From positions 1-6,405 of the forward strand of contig SKWF01000079.1 in assembly GCA_007129085.1 (NCBI GenBank): 6,405 nt of DNA, read 5' to 3'. Shown piece after piece: positions 1 to 5,724 of this stretch (its first letter is position 1; every line of letters begins with the position of its first letter). Source of the stretch: Balneolaceae bacterium. Its GTDB lineage: Bacteria; Bacteroidota; Rhodothermia; Balneolales; Balneolaceae. The position numbers were made by a program, and so were the translations under genes. A model generated the notes under the pieces. The model saw only the letters and a list, made by a program, of their open reading frames with translations. It had not been told where the DNA came from and made no database searches.

Positions 1-130
1 CCACAACGGTTAAACCAACCACCAGCGGAGAGATTTTTAGCGCGAAAGCAATTCGTGATGCACCTTTAACCAGCAGCTCGGCACCCACAATCAGTAGTGC
101 AAGGCCTGTTATAAATAGGATGATGGTCAT
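1..130 (-). CDS. Calcium/sodium antiporter (CaCA family), N-terminal fragment, cut by window edge
   Basis: Only the first 43 residues are in the window, reading from an ATG at 130-128 to the left edge. The peptide begins MTIILFITGLALLIVGAELL and continues with VKGASRIA and then ISPLVVGLTVV. The first hydrophobic helix followed by G-AELLVKGA and then an I-SPLVVGLTVV segment is the usual beginning of bacterial YrbG-type K+-dependent or -independent Na+/Ca2+ exchangers. In these, the first alpha-repeat (GTSAPE motif) follows just after the point where the window ends. Such proteins have about ten membrane helices in the inner membrane and exchange Ca2+ for Na+. The start codon lies 11 bp past the stop of the CPBP protease gene, so the two are probably co-transcribed. 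No Shine-Dalgarno sequence is visible in the gap; translation may be coupled to the upstream gene. Ion specificity cannot be told from this fragment. Confidence 0.8.
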   Translation of the reverse strand, partial: MTIILFITGLALLIVGAELLVKGASRIAFALKISPLVVGLTVV

Positions 131-141
131 TTTTTCATGGG

Positions 142-786
142 TCAATTGTGATCAATGGACGTCGAAATTTGCTCGGATTTATCACCCCCGATTCCTTTCA
201 CCCACCACAGCATAATCAGATCATACACCGCGTGGGCACTCATTGCCGCAACAAGCCCGGCAAATTCAAATAACAGTCCAAGCATCACACTGAGGGCGAA
301 GAGAAGCAGGGTAAACAAAATATGGCCCGCCGACCGAAAACTGATATAGCCGTGAATGGCAATGAAGAGAACCGATGTGACCCATATCCCCAGCAGCGGC
401 TGAATGGCTCCGCGAAACAGAATCTCCTCCCCGACTCCTGCAAAAAACGATACCTGAATACGATCGAAATGCGAGAATTCAGTGTTGGCAAGAACCCGGA
501 AAACAGCAAAATCATCCAGCACCTCCGCCATGGGAGATCGACCGGAAAAGAAGATAATTACGCCTGCTGCCGCACACCCTGAAATCACGCCAATCCCAAT
601 TTGCATCACCGTGGAATAGCCGTGATCAAAAAGCCCTGAAAGCTCTCCTTCATGAAAAAAGTGGAGCAATGTAAGAGCGATAATCAGATAAAAAAGCAGG
701 GAGAACAGCGACATCAACAGCAACCCTCGGGTGCTCATGTTCATTCCCTCTTCACCACCTCTGCTTTCTTCCGGTTCCCGATCCAT
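142..786 (-). CDS. CPBP-family intramembrane metalloprotease (Abi-like)
   Basis: This is a membrane protein of up to 214 residues with the three signatures of the CPBP (CaaX protease and bacteriocin-processing, Rce1-like) family. They are GEE-ILFRG with Glu120, Glu121 and Arg125; FIAIH with His145; and HAVYD with His185 and Asp189. These residues form the intramembrane metal/catalytic site in the family. Hydrophobic segments lie at about residues 21-44, 60-80, 127-146, 153-173 and 175-196, and a hydrophilic tail follows residue 197. Bacterial members cleave or act on unknown membrane or peptide substrates; the label 'abortive infection' is historical and nothing here points to phage defence. 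The start is uncertain. The outermost ATG (786) has no ribosome binding site and adds a very charged 16-residue leader. An ATG at 738 (Met17) has AGAGGG seven bases upstream and would start just before the first helix, and an ATG at 744 is also possible. The exchanger gene follows after 11 bp, suggesting an operon. Confidence 0.9.
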   Translation of the reverse strand: MDREPEESRGGEEGMNMSTRGLLLMSLFSLLFYLIIALTLLHFFHEGELSGLFDHGYSTVMQIGIGVISGCAAAGVIIFFSGRSPMAEVLDDFAVFRVLANTEFSHFDRIQVSFFAGVGEEILFRGAIQPLLGIWVTSVLFIAIHGYISFRSAGHILFTLLLFALSVMLGLLFEFAGLVAAMSAHAVYDLIMLWWVKGIGGDKSEQISTSIDHN

Positions 787-921
787 CGCTCAATGTTTAC
801 TGTTATTTTGGTTTGATGACAGGAGATCGAAATGAATTGACCGGATATAAGTCAGGCAAAATGCTTGATATCAAAAAATCAATAATATCATCCCGAAACC
901 TACACCGATGAAAAGCTTATC

Positions 922-1269
922 TTAAAACGGCGGTTCATGATCGCCTTCTGGGCCGAAGTCGATCACTTTTGAATCGCCACCATCGTCGGATCCATCGCTG
1001 ATTCCTCCCTCAACTTTCCACGCTTTTACATCGGTGTACCAGCGGCCTTTATACTCCCGGCTCTGGATATCAATAAAGGCGGTAATCTCATCCCCTTCCG
1101 ACACTTTGCTTTCATCTATTTGATCTCCCCACTGCGTTATGCAGACTTTTCGTGGAAATTTCCCGGGCGTTTCCAGTATAAAATCGCGCTTTCGCCACGG
1201 CCCGTTTTTGCTCTCACCGGACTGCTCTTCTAATATTTTTATAACTTTTCCTGCTAATTTTAATTCCAT
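922..1269 (-). CDS. DUF3127 domain protein, OB-fold-like, with SSB-like acidic C-terminal tail
   Basis: The 115-residue protein matches the DUF3127 pattern typical of Bacteroidota. It has LAGKVIKIL (5-13), QSG-SKNG (16-23), W-KRDFILET (25-34), FPRKVCITQWGD (38-49), and IQSREYKGRWYTDVKAWKVE (68-87). The alternating strands resemble an OB fold, and DUF3127 proteins are often described as single-strand-DNA-binding-like; the function is not established. After residue 88 the chain becomes a Gly/Asp/Ser-rich linker that ends in GDHEPPF. This recalls the acidic SSB tip (DDDIPF in E. coli SSB), which recruits repair and replication proteins. I chose the ATG at 1269 because homologues begin with a Met immediately before the first strand. 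An upstream in-frame TTG at 1338 would add 23 residues without family support. No Shine-Dalgarno sequence is seen, only an A/T-rich leader. The gene is probably transcribed alone; 135 bp separate it from the CPBP gene. Confidence 0.9.
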   Translation of the reverse strand: MELKLAGKVIKILEEQSGESKNGPWRKRDFILETPGKFPRKVCITQWGDQIDESKVSEGDEITAFIDIQSREYKGRWYTDVKAWKVEGGISDGSDDGGDSKVIDFGPEGDHEPPF

Positions 1270-1378
1270 CAGACCGTATTTAAATTTTTTTCTGTATTGA
1301 TTAGAATATAGAGTAAGGAGGATCTGTTCAGTTATCAAGGAGAAGTGTGGGAAAAAGGCAGCGGCTCTTTTATCAGGG

Positions 1379-1413
1379 GGCAGCTGGCAGCGTCAGTTGA
1401 CAGTGGGCAATTC
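1379..1413. repeat. Degenerate 7-bp tandem repeat, about five units
   Basis: Five successive heptamers can be aligned: GGCAGCT, GGCAGCG, TCAGTTG, ACAGTGG, GCAATTC. The core is CAG followed by a T/G-rich part. The first four units share the CAG and the last is decayed. The array is in non-coding DNA upstream of the DUF3127 gene. It looks like an eroded microsatellite-type array of the GGCAGTT kind. No function is evident. Confidence 0.45.
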
Positions 1414-1555
1414 CTTTTAACAATTTAAAGTCCGTTATCTAGATTGTAGTTTTTTTACCGCGCCTAACCATCAGGCATCCCTGCAGGATAATGGGTTTGT
1501 GAAAGATATCTTATCGGCTCCTAATCTAAGTTATCCAAAGCTACAAAATCCAAAC

Positions 1556-1691
1556 CTCAAGCGTTTCGCTGTTTGAGCGAAGGACGGCTGAGAAACAGAA
1601 CTCAGCGGCTTATAGTAAAAACCGTCCGAGTGAGTTCGAAACGGTTGTCCCCTTTTTCCGTCCGTTTTTGGGGAAAGCAAAAATGGACAAG
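1556..1691. repeat. Hairpin-rich intergenic element, probable dispersed repeat
   Basis: Several perfect inverted repeats are packed into 136 bp. TTCGCT (1565-1570) pairs with AGCGAA (1576-1581) over a 5-base loop. GCTGAG (1587-1592) pairs with CTCAGC (1601-1606) over an 8-base loop. An outer GGACGG (1582-1587) pairs with CCGTCC (1622-1627), enclosing the second hairpin. AACCGT (1620-1625) can alternatively pair with ACGGTT (1641-1646), which competes with the outer stem. Finally CCCC (1649-1652) can pair with GGGG (1670-1673). The block sits alone between a minus-strand gene start and a gene 3' end. Repeat identity is inferred from structure and position and from a general resemblance to non-coding elements scattered in related genomes; copies elsewhere cannot be seen from this window. 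It could also be a structured RNA. Confidence 0.4.
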
Positions 1692-1752
1692 GAAAGACCT
1701 AAAATCGTTGAGTATCTTATTTATTAGCTAAAATGAAATCAAAGATTATCCC

Positions 1753-2487
1753 CTACGCCATCACCTCCTCTTTCAGTTGTTCCTCAAGCTCCTCTACAGA
1801 TTGAAAAAGCTGCGTGAAGGAGTCGATCTCATAATAGAGCGTCTGAATTTCTGACGTAATGAAATCTGTATGAAGCACTTTTTCTACATCATAAGGCAAA
1901 ACATCAATATCATCATCAAAAATGTGGTTCGTCTCTCCCGATGATGACAATATCCCTGCGCCGTATATTCGGGTGTCATCCTGCTGCTCAATCAAGCCAA
2001 ACTCTATGGTAAACCAGTAGAGCCGCTGCAGCTGTTTTTCGACAACTTTATCGTGCCCGTATTTCACACCCATTTCGCCAAACCGTTGCACAAACTTGGC
2101 GTACTGTTCATTCATCAGCAGCGGTATATGGCCAAAAATGTCATGAAACATGTCGGGCTCCTCCAGGTAATCGAGCTGACTCATTTTACGCAGCCAGGTT
2201 GATGAGCAAAATTTCTTTTGGGAGAGAAGCTTAAAGAACTGGTCAACCGGGATCAGGCCCGGAACAACGACGATAGACCAGCCGTTTTCGGCAAGTAGCT
2301 TTTCATTCAGCTTATCAAAATTTGGAACTTCATCGGGATTGAGGACATCACTTAACTCATCAAGACAGCGCAAATATTCGGGGTGAGCTTTACCGGGCAG
2401 ATTTTCTTCCTGCCGATTAAATAAGGTCTTCCAAACCAAAAAATCTTCTTCTGTGTACTTCTCGTACTCCTGCTTCATCTTTTCCAT
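1753..2487 (-). CDS. phhA: Phenylalanine 4-hydroxylase (monomeric bacterial type)
   Basis: This enzyme converts L-phenylalanine to L-tyrosine in the cytoplasm, using O2, non-haem Fe(II) and a tetrahydropterin. The 244-residue protein is nearly all catalytic domain and lacks the N-terminal ACT regulatory domain of animal enzymes, as in other bacterial forms (about 260-300 residues). Counted from the ATG, the iron ligands are His115 and His120 in EPDMFHDIFGHIPLL and Glu162 in YWFTIEFGL, spaced as in the family. The preceding WLRKMSQLDYLEEPD segment corresponds to the substrate-binding region that contains a conserved Arg. The C-terminus is helical and Glu-rich. I chose the ATG at 2487; a TTG immediately before it is in frame but less likely, and an ATG at 2478 is also possible. 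No good Shine-Dalgarno sequence precedes any of them. A pterin-4a-carbinolamine dehydratase gene (phhB) is absent from the window. The gene is divergent from the secreted-protein gene and probably monocistronic. Confidence 0.93.
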   Translation of the reverse strand: MEKMKQEYEKYTEEDFLVWKTLFNRQEENLPGKAHPEYLRCLDELSDVLNPDEVPNFDKLNEKLLAENGWSIVVVPGLIPVDQFFKLLSQKKFCSSTWLRKMSQLDYLEEPDMFHDIFGHIPLLMNEQYAKFVQRFGEMGVKYGHDKVVEKQLQRLYWFTIEFGLIEQQDDTRIYGAGILSSSGETNHIFDDDIDVLPYDVEKVLHTDFITSEIQTLYYEIDSFTQLFQSVEELEEQLKEEVMA

Positions 2488-2669
2488 CAATAGAGATATT
2501 CAGTTTTTACTTTAAAATTTAGGAGGTGATAATAGCAATATTCTAAACGATTTGTCTGATTTACCGTTCCCACAAATTTTTGCAATAAAAAATAGTTGAA
2601 TAAATCCCGGCGATAAACAAAATTGAGTTATGATGTTTGATTAGAATTCCAATCATACAGGAGGGGTGT
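2488..2669. promoter_or_regulatory. Divergent intergenic region, presumed promoters for both flanking genes
   Basis: This A/T-rich 182-bp gap lies between divergently oriented genes, so promoters for both must lie here or nearby. On the plus strand, GATGTTTG (2632-2639) differs by one base from the Bacteroidota -7 element TAnnTTTG. However, no TTG is found at the proper distance upstream, so I do not assign it. The plus-strand sequence AGGAGGTGAT (2521-2530) is a perfect complement of the 16S rRNA 3' end, yet no usable start codon follows it. Confidence 0.35.
2659..2666 (+). promoter_or_regulatory. Strong ribosome binding site AGGAGGGG
   Basis: AGGAGG (2659-2664) lies five bases before the ATG at 2670. 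This decides the start of the secreted-protein gene, because an in-frame TTG at 2637 has no comparable site and would put charged residues before the signal peptide. Confidence 0.85.
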
Positions 2670-3800
2670 ATGAAAACTTTACATACCACCGTTTTTTTAG
2701 GTTTGATGATGTTCTGCCTTTCAGATCTTTATGCATTGGATCAACTATCAGACCATAGTAATCTGCATGGTCACCTTTATGATGCTGAAACAAATACCCC
2801 TCTTTTGGGCGCCCATGTATTTCTCTCCGGAACGTCTATTGGAACAGTAACTAATCCGGGCGGAGGTTTTCAAATTCGCAACATCTCACCGGGAGTGTAC
2901 AGCGTTGTATTTTCAATTATTGGCTATGAGCGCATCAACAAAGAGATAACTCTCCTTCCCGGCGAAGATAAGTCACTCTCCATCGAACTGCAGCCTGTGG
3001 TCTACGATTTGGGCGAAATTTACGCTGGTAATTTGGATGACAGGTGGGAGGCGAGCCTTGAACGGTTTAAAAATCTGTTTATAGGGGAGTCTCAACTTGC
3101 CGATTCCGTAGAAATTTTAAACCCGGAGGTACTCCGTTTTGAACGCCGCTGGTGGGGACGCTTTACAGCCGAAGCACTCGCCCCTTTACAGATAGAAAAT
3201 CGCGCAACGGGATATCATATCACCTATCATCTTGATGAATTTTCCCACTCCGGCAGAATTACCCGCTGGGATGGGGACTCCTTTTTTAGCGAACTTACCC
3301 CAGCCGATTCTACCCAGGCTGAATACTGGACCCGGAATCGGGTTGATGCATTTCGGGGGTCGCTCCAACACTTTTACCTCTCATTAATTCAAGACCGCGT
3401 TGAAGAGGAGGGATTTTCGATCTACAACCATCGCCCCGACTTCCACACTTTTGCCCAAAAAGATCGCGTGCGAATATCACGGAATAGGCTCATCCGCAGT
3501 ACGGATGAAGAGGGATTTCACCATTTAAGATTTTCCGGCAACCTGGAAATTGTATATCGCAATGCAGATGAAGATCCCCGGTTTGTACGGTGGGCTCCCG
3601 ATATCAACCGTGGGCCGCAGTCGTTTCAAACCTCCTACCTCGAACTCAATGAACGGCCGGTTACGATAGATTCCAATGGCGAAGTTCAAGAGACCTACGG
3701 CGTCACCCGATCGGGATATATGTCGTTCCGACGCTTTGCCGAGGCAACACCAATTGACTACCGGCCAACGAACTGGGATGCATCTCTGGCTGAATATTAA
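2670..3800 (+). CDS. Secreted carboxypeptidase-regulatory-like domain protein, function unknown
   Basis: This is a 376-residue exported protein. Residues 1-22 form a signal peptide (MKTLHTTVF, hydrophobic core, likely cleavage after LYA at 22). Residues about 33-107 form a carboxypeptidase-regulatory-like beta-sandwich (CarboxypepD_reg-like). It has GHLYDAETNTPLLGAHVFL, then GT-IGTVTNPGGGFQI, then SPGVYSVVFSIIGYE. The same domain occurs at the N-terminus of many Bacteroidota outer-membrane and cell-surface proteins. The remainder (about 115-376) has no family that I can name. It contains W-SLERFKNLFIGES, ILNPEVLRFE, APLQIENRATGY and ITYHLDEF segments, and it recurs in uncharacterised Bacteroidota proteins with this N-terminal domain. 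No outer-membrane barrel, lipobox or catalytic triad is obvious. The start is fixed by the strong ribosome binding site at 2659-2666. The sensor kinase gene follows 85 bp downstream on the same strand and may be co-transcribed. Confidence 0.85.
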   Translation: MKTLHTTVFLGLMMFCLSDLYALDQLSDHSNLHGHLYDAETNTPLLGAHVFLSGTSIGTVTNPGGGFQIRNISPGVYSVVFSIIGYERINKEITLLPGEDKSLSIELQPVVYDLGEIYAGNLDDRWEASLERFKNLFIGESQLADSVEILNPEVLRFERRWWGRFTAEALAPLQIENRATGYHITYHLDEFSHSGRITRWDGDSFFSELTPADSTQAEYWTRNRVDAFRGSLQHFYLSLIQDRVEEEGFSIYNHRPDFHTFAQKDRVRISRNRLIRSTDEEGFHHLRFSGNLEIVYRNADEDPRFVRWAPDINRGPQSFQTSYLELNERPVTIDSNGEVQETYGVTRSGYMSFRRFAEATPIDYRPTNWDASLAEY

Positions 3801-3885
3801 AACCCTCATTTCACATTAAAATTTCTTAATATTAAGGGCGTCCACTTTTCGGGATTACAACATAGTACAAAGCTTAGGGTACAAC

Positions 3886-5574
3886 ATGCCTCAAACTAAT
3901 AACGAACACCGCAGCAGCTTTAGCTGGGCACCTTTTACCATCGACCATCTGTTCCAAAAACATGGATTGAAACGGGTAAGAACCGTAGCACTTCTATCAC
4001 TATGGATTTCGCTGGTTGCCGTCAGCATGGTTTCGGTATTTTTTATGATGTCGGGCAGCTGGGTTGATGGAAACCTCGACCAGAGCGCTATCAACAACTA
4101 TTTTATGCTCTATCCACCGTTGATATTTGGTACGCTTCTGCTGTTCTGGCTTGGATTTGAGTGGGGCTTTATTCCGGTATTTCTTGCTACATTTGTTATT
4201 GCATTCGGCAGCGACATGCCATTCTACTGGGCCATGCTTTTTGCTTTTGCTTTTGTACTCGGCCTTGGAATATACGCCCTCTCCTACTACTGTGTGTCGC
4301 TCGATAAATCGCTCAGAGACCTGAAGAGTTTCGCTTTTTTCGTAGTAATCTCATTTGTCGCCTCCATTGCCAGTTCACTTGGCGCATTTATTTGGAGTTT
4401 CGCCCACGATATGTCGGTTACCCAATCGATGATTTTGTGGCGCGGTTGGTGGACCGGTGTTCTGCTACAGTCTGTATTTATTATAGCCCCCATTCTATTT
4501 CTTTTAACGCCTTACATCGAAAAAGTAAAAACTCGCTGGTTTGAGACTCCCGAACCGCACGAAGTTACCTTAAACTGGATATACGGCGCAATTCTTACGG
4601 TATCTGTTGTCTTGGGGCTCTTTATCATCGGGGCCAATTCGCTGGGCACACAGATGATTGAAAGTTTAACCGTCGGGATGGATGCATCCGCTACCGACCA
4701 GTTTTTGCAAGCCACAGACTCCTATCAAATCATCACCGGAATCTCCATAACCCTTATTTTAGGGCTGGGCCTTGGCGGCATTTACCTTGTGGGCAGCTGG
4801 AATAGCAGCCTCCAAGAAGAGGTAGATCTCAAAACAGCTGAACTTCAAAAAAGTAAAAATCAACTTAAAGAGTCCCTGCAAGAGAAAGAGCAGTTATTGG
4901 AAGCCATTCACGACAGAATGAGAAGCAACCTCTCTATCATGCTTGCCCTGCTTGAAATACAGCTTAAAAACAAAGGGCAAAAGAGCATGGATGATGTCCT
5001 GCGTGAATCACACTCCCGGCTGCGATCTCTCGCCATCGTGCATGAAACGATGTACCACACCAAGTCGCTCGATTCGCTGAATATTAAACTGTATGCCATC
5101 AAGCTGTTTAACCGACTCGACCACTCCAAGAAGTATCGTAAAAACCAGATTCAGTCGATCATTAACGCCTCCGATATTTTCATTAACCTCGACCGCGCAA
5201 TCCCCATGGCAATGGTGCTGAATGAGTTAATCATCAACACCTATCAGCATGCGTTTGATATCGGTGTTAAGGGAACTCTGCGGCTGAACATGAAAATTGA
5301 TTCAGATAATGAGCTCCTGAAAATTGAGGTTTCCGATACCGGGCGAGGGCTCCCGAAAAACATCAAAGAGTTCGAAAAGAAGCATCTTGGCCTCAAACTC
5401 TGCCGGCTATTAATTGAACAGCTACACGGCTCTATGGAGATCGCGGATCCCGAATCCAGTCTGTTTGTCATAAAAATTCCACTTGAAGGAACTGAGCTGG
5501 AAAAATTCTCGCAACAAAATCCTGACATAATAGATGAGGAGCTCATACCATTGCATGTTGAGCAACGAAATTAA
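3886..5574 (+). CDS. Membrane sensor histidine kinase, MASE1-like sensor with HisKA_2/HATPase
   Basis: This 562-residue sensor kinase has about eight membrane helices (roughly 33-56, 73-90, 93-108, 112-135, 147-170, 188-208, 230-250, 281-303). The WRGWWTGVLLQSVFIIAPIL segment (185-204) resembles the WW-D-G...P pattern of MASE1 integral-membrane sensor domains; that assignment is tentative. A coiled-coil signalling helix follows (305-340). The HisKA_2-type dimerisation domain starts at IHDRMRSNL, whose His342 is the likely phosphorylated residue (family pattern EIHHRVKNNL). It continues to SRLRSLAIVHETMY (377-390). The ATP-binding domain shows the N box MVLNELIINTYQHAF (Asn446, Asn451), the G1 box DTGRG (484-488) and HLGLKL (500-505). 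A 25-residue tail ends the protein. The ATG at 3886 is preceded by AGGG at a spacing of six bases. No response regulator is present in the window, so its partner and signal are unknown. Confidence 0.92.
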   Translation: MPQTNNEHRSSFSWAPFTIDHLFQKHGLKRVRTVALLSLWISLVAVSMVSVFFMMSGSWVDGNLDQSAINNYFMLYPPLIFGTLLLFWLGFEWGFIPVFLATFVIAFGSDMPFYWAMLFAFAFVLGLGIYALSYYCVSLDKSLRDLKSFAFFVVISFVASIASSLGAFIWSFAHDMSVTQSMILWRGWWTGVLLQSVFIIAPILFLLTPYIEKVKTRWFETPEPHEVTLNWIYGAILTVSVVLGLFIIGANSLGTQMIESLTVGMDASATDQFLQATDSYQIITGISITLILGLGLGGIYLVGSWNSSLQEEVDLKTAELQKSKNQLKESLQEKEQLLEAIHDRMRSNLSIMLALLEIQLKNKGQKSMDDVLRESHSRLRSLAIVHETMYHTKSLDSLNIKLYAIKLFNRLDHSKKYRKNQIQSIINASDIFINLDRAIPMAMVLNELIINTYQHAFDIGVKGTLRLNMKIDSDNELLKIEVSDTGRGLPKNIKEFEKKHLGLKLCRLLIEQLHGSMEIADPESSLFVIKIPLEGTELEKFSQQNPDIIDEELIPLHVEQRN

Positions 5575-5665
5575 TCACTGCACGCTCCCCAAGAATTTAA
5601 GAACCGCTATCTTACCAGAGATTTATTAACAGCACAGTTTATCCGATCGGAGAACTTTCATCCAT

Positions 5666-5694
5666 AAAAAAAGGGAGCCCAAAAAAAGGCTCCC
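5666..5694 (-). terminator. Rho-independent terminator of the M14 peptidase gene
   Basis: A perfect 7-bp stem is formed by GGGAGCC (5673-5679) and GGCTCCC (5688-5694). On the minus strand it is followed by seven T residues (plus-strand A's at 5666-5672). It starts about 30 bp beyond the minus-strand stop at 5725. The polarity of the T-tract fits termination of the minus-strand gene. The loop has seven A's on the plus strand, so termination of the convergent kinase transcript would be weak at best. Confidence 0.85.
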
Positions 5695-5724
5695 CATTCC
5701 ATGCTACAGTATCTAATACGGTAG

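Larger units (their letters stand above)
1270..1752. other. 480-bp intergenic region without a supported protein gene
   Basis: No convincing coding sequence lies here on either strand. The left end (1270-1340) is the A/T-rich leader of the DUF3127 gene. Next come a degenerate 7-bp tandem repeat (1379-1413) and a featureless stretch containing an isolated CCTGCAGG palindrome (1480-1487). Last is a hairpin-rich block (about 1556-1691) that looks like a dispersed intergenic element. A plus-strand frame stays open from 1530 to a TAG at 1725, but it has no credible start codon or ribosome binding site, so I do not call it a gene. The right end is the 3' untranslated region of the hydroxylase gene. 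I find no clean terminator with a T-tract for that gene. Confidence 0.6.

Noticed and set aside
142..786. CPBP ('abortive infection') gene as part of a phage-defence island
   Set aside because: The family name is historical; neighbours are housekeeping membrane and metabolic genes and no defence or mobile genes are present.
865..890. TTGATATCAA palindrome and a TGATAT/ATATCA inverted repeat downstream of the DUF3127 gene, considered as a terminator
   Set aside because: The stem is A/T-only and short with no T-tract in the right place, so it would not be stable enough for rho-independent termination.
787..921. Possible minus-strand promoter for the CPBP gene (TTGATA and TATATC)
   Set aside because: The spacing is too long for a Bacteroidota -33/-7 pair and the -10 match is poor, so it cannot be distinguished from A/T-rich background.
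1270..1338. TTG-initiated N-terminal extension of the DUF3127 gene
   Set aside because: The added 23 residues precede the normal family start and show no domain support; the sequence looks like an A/T-rich leader.
1530..1727. Open plus-strand frame of 65 codons between the DUF3127 and hydroxylase genes
   Set aside because: It has no credible start codon or ribosome binding site and is built from the hairpin element, so it is more likely a non-coding repeat that happens to be open.
1760..1773. ATCACCTCCTCTTTC resembling the 3' end of 16S rRNA
   Set aside because: It lies within the hydroxylase coding sequence and is not preceded by any other rRNA sequence; it is a chance match arising from Glu-Glu-Val-Met codons.
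2637..2669. TTG-initiated extension of the secreted protein
   Set aside because: The downstream ATG has a strong ribosome binding site at ideal spacing and gives a standard signal peptide; the extension contains that binding site.
3186..5546. Several minus-strand open frames of 60-100 codons opposite the secreted-protein and kinase genes
   Set aside because: They lie antisense to well-supported genes, have no recognisable domains and show compositions expected of shadow frames.
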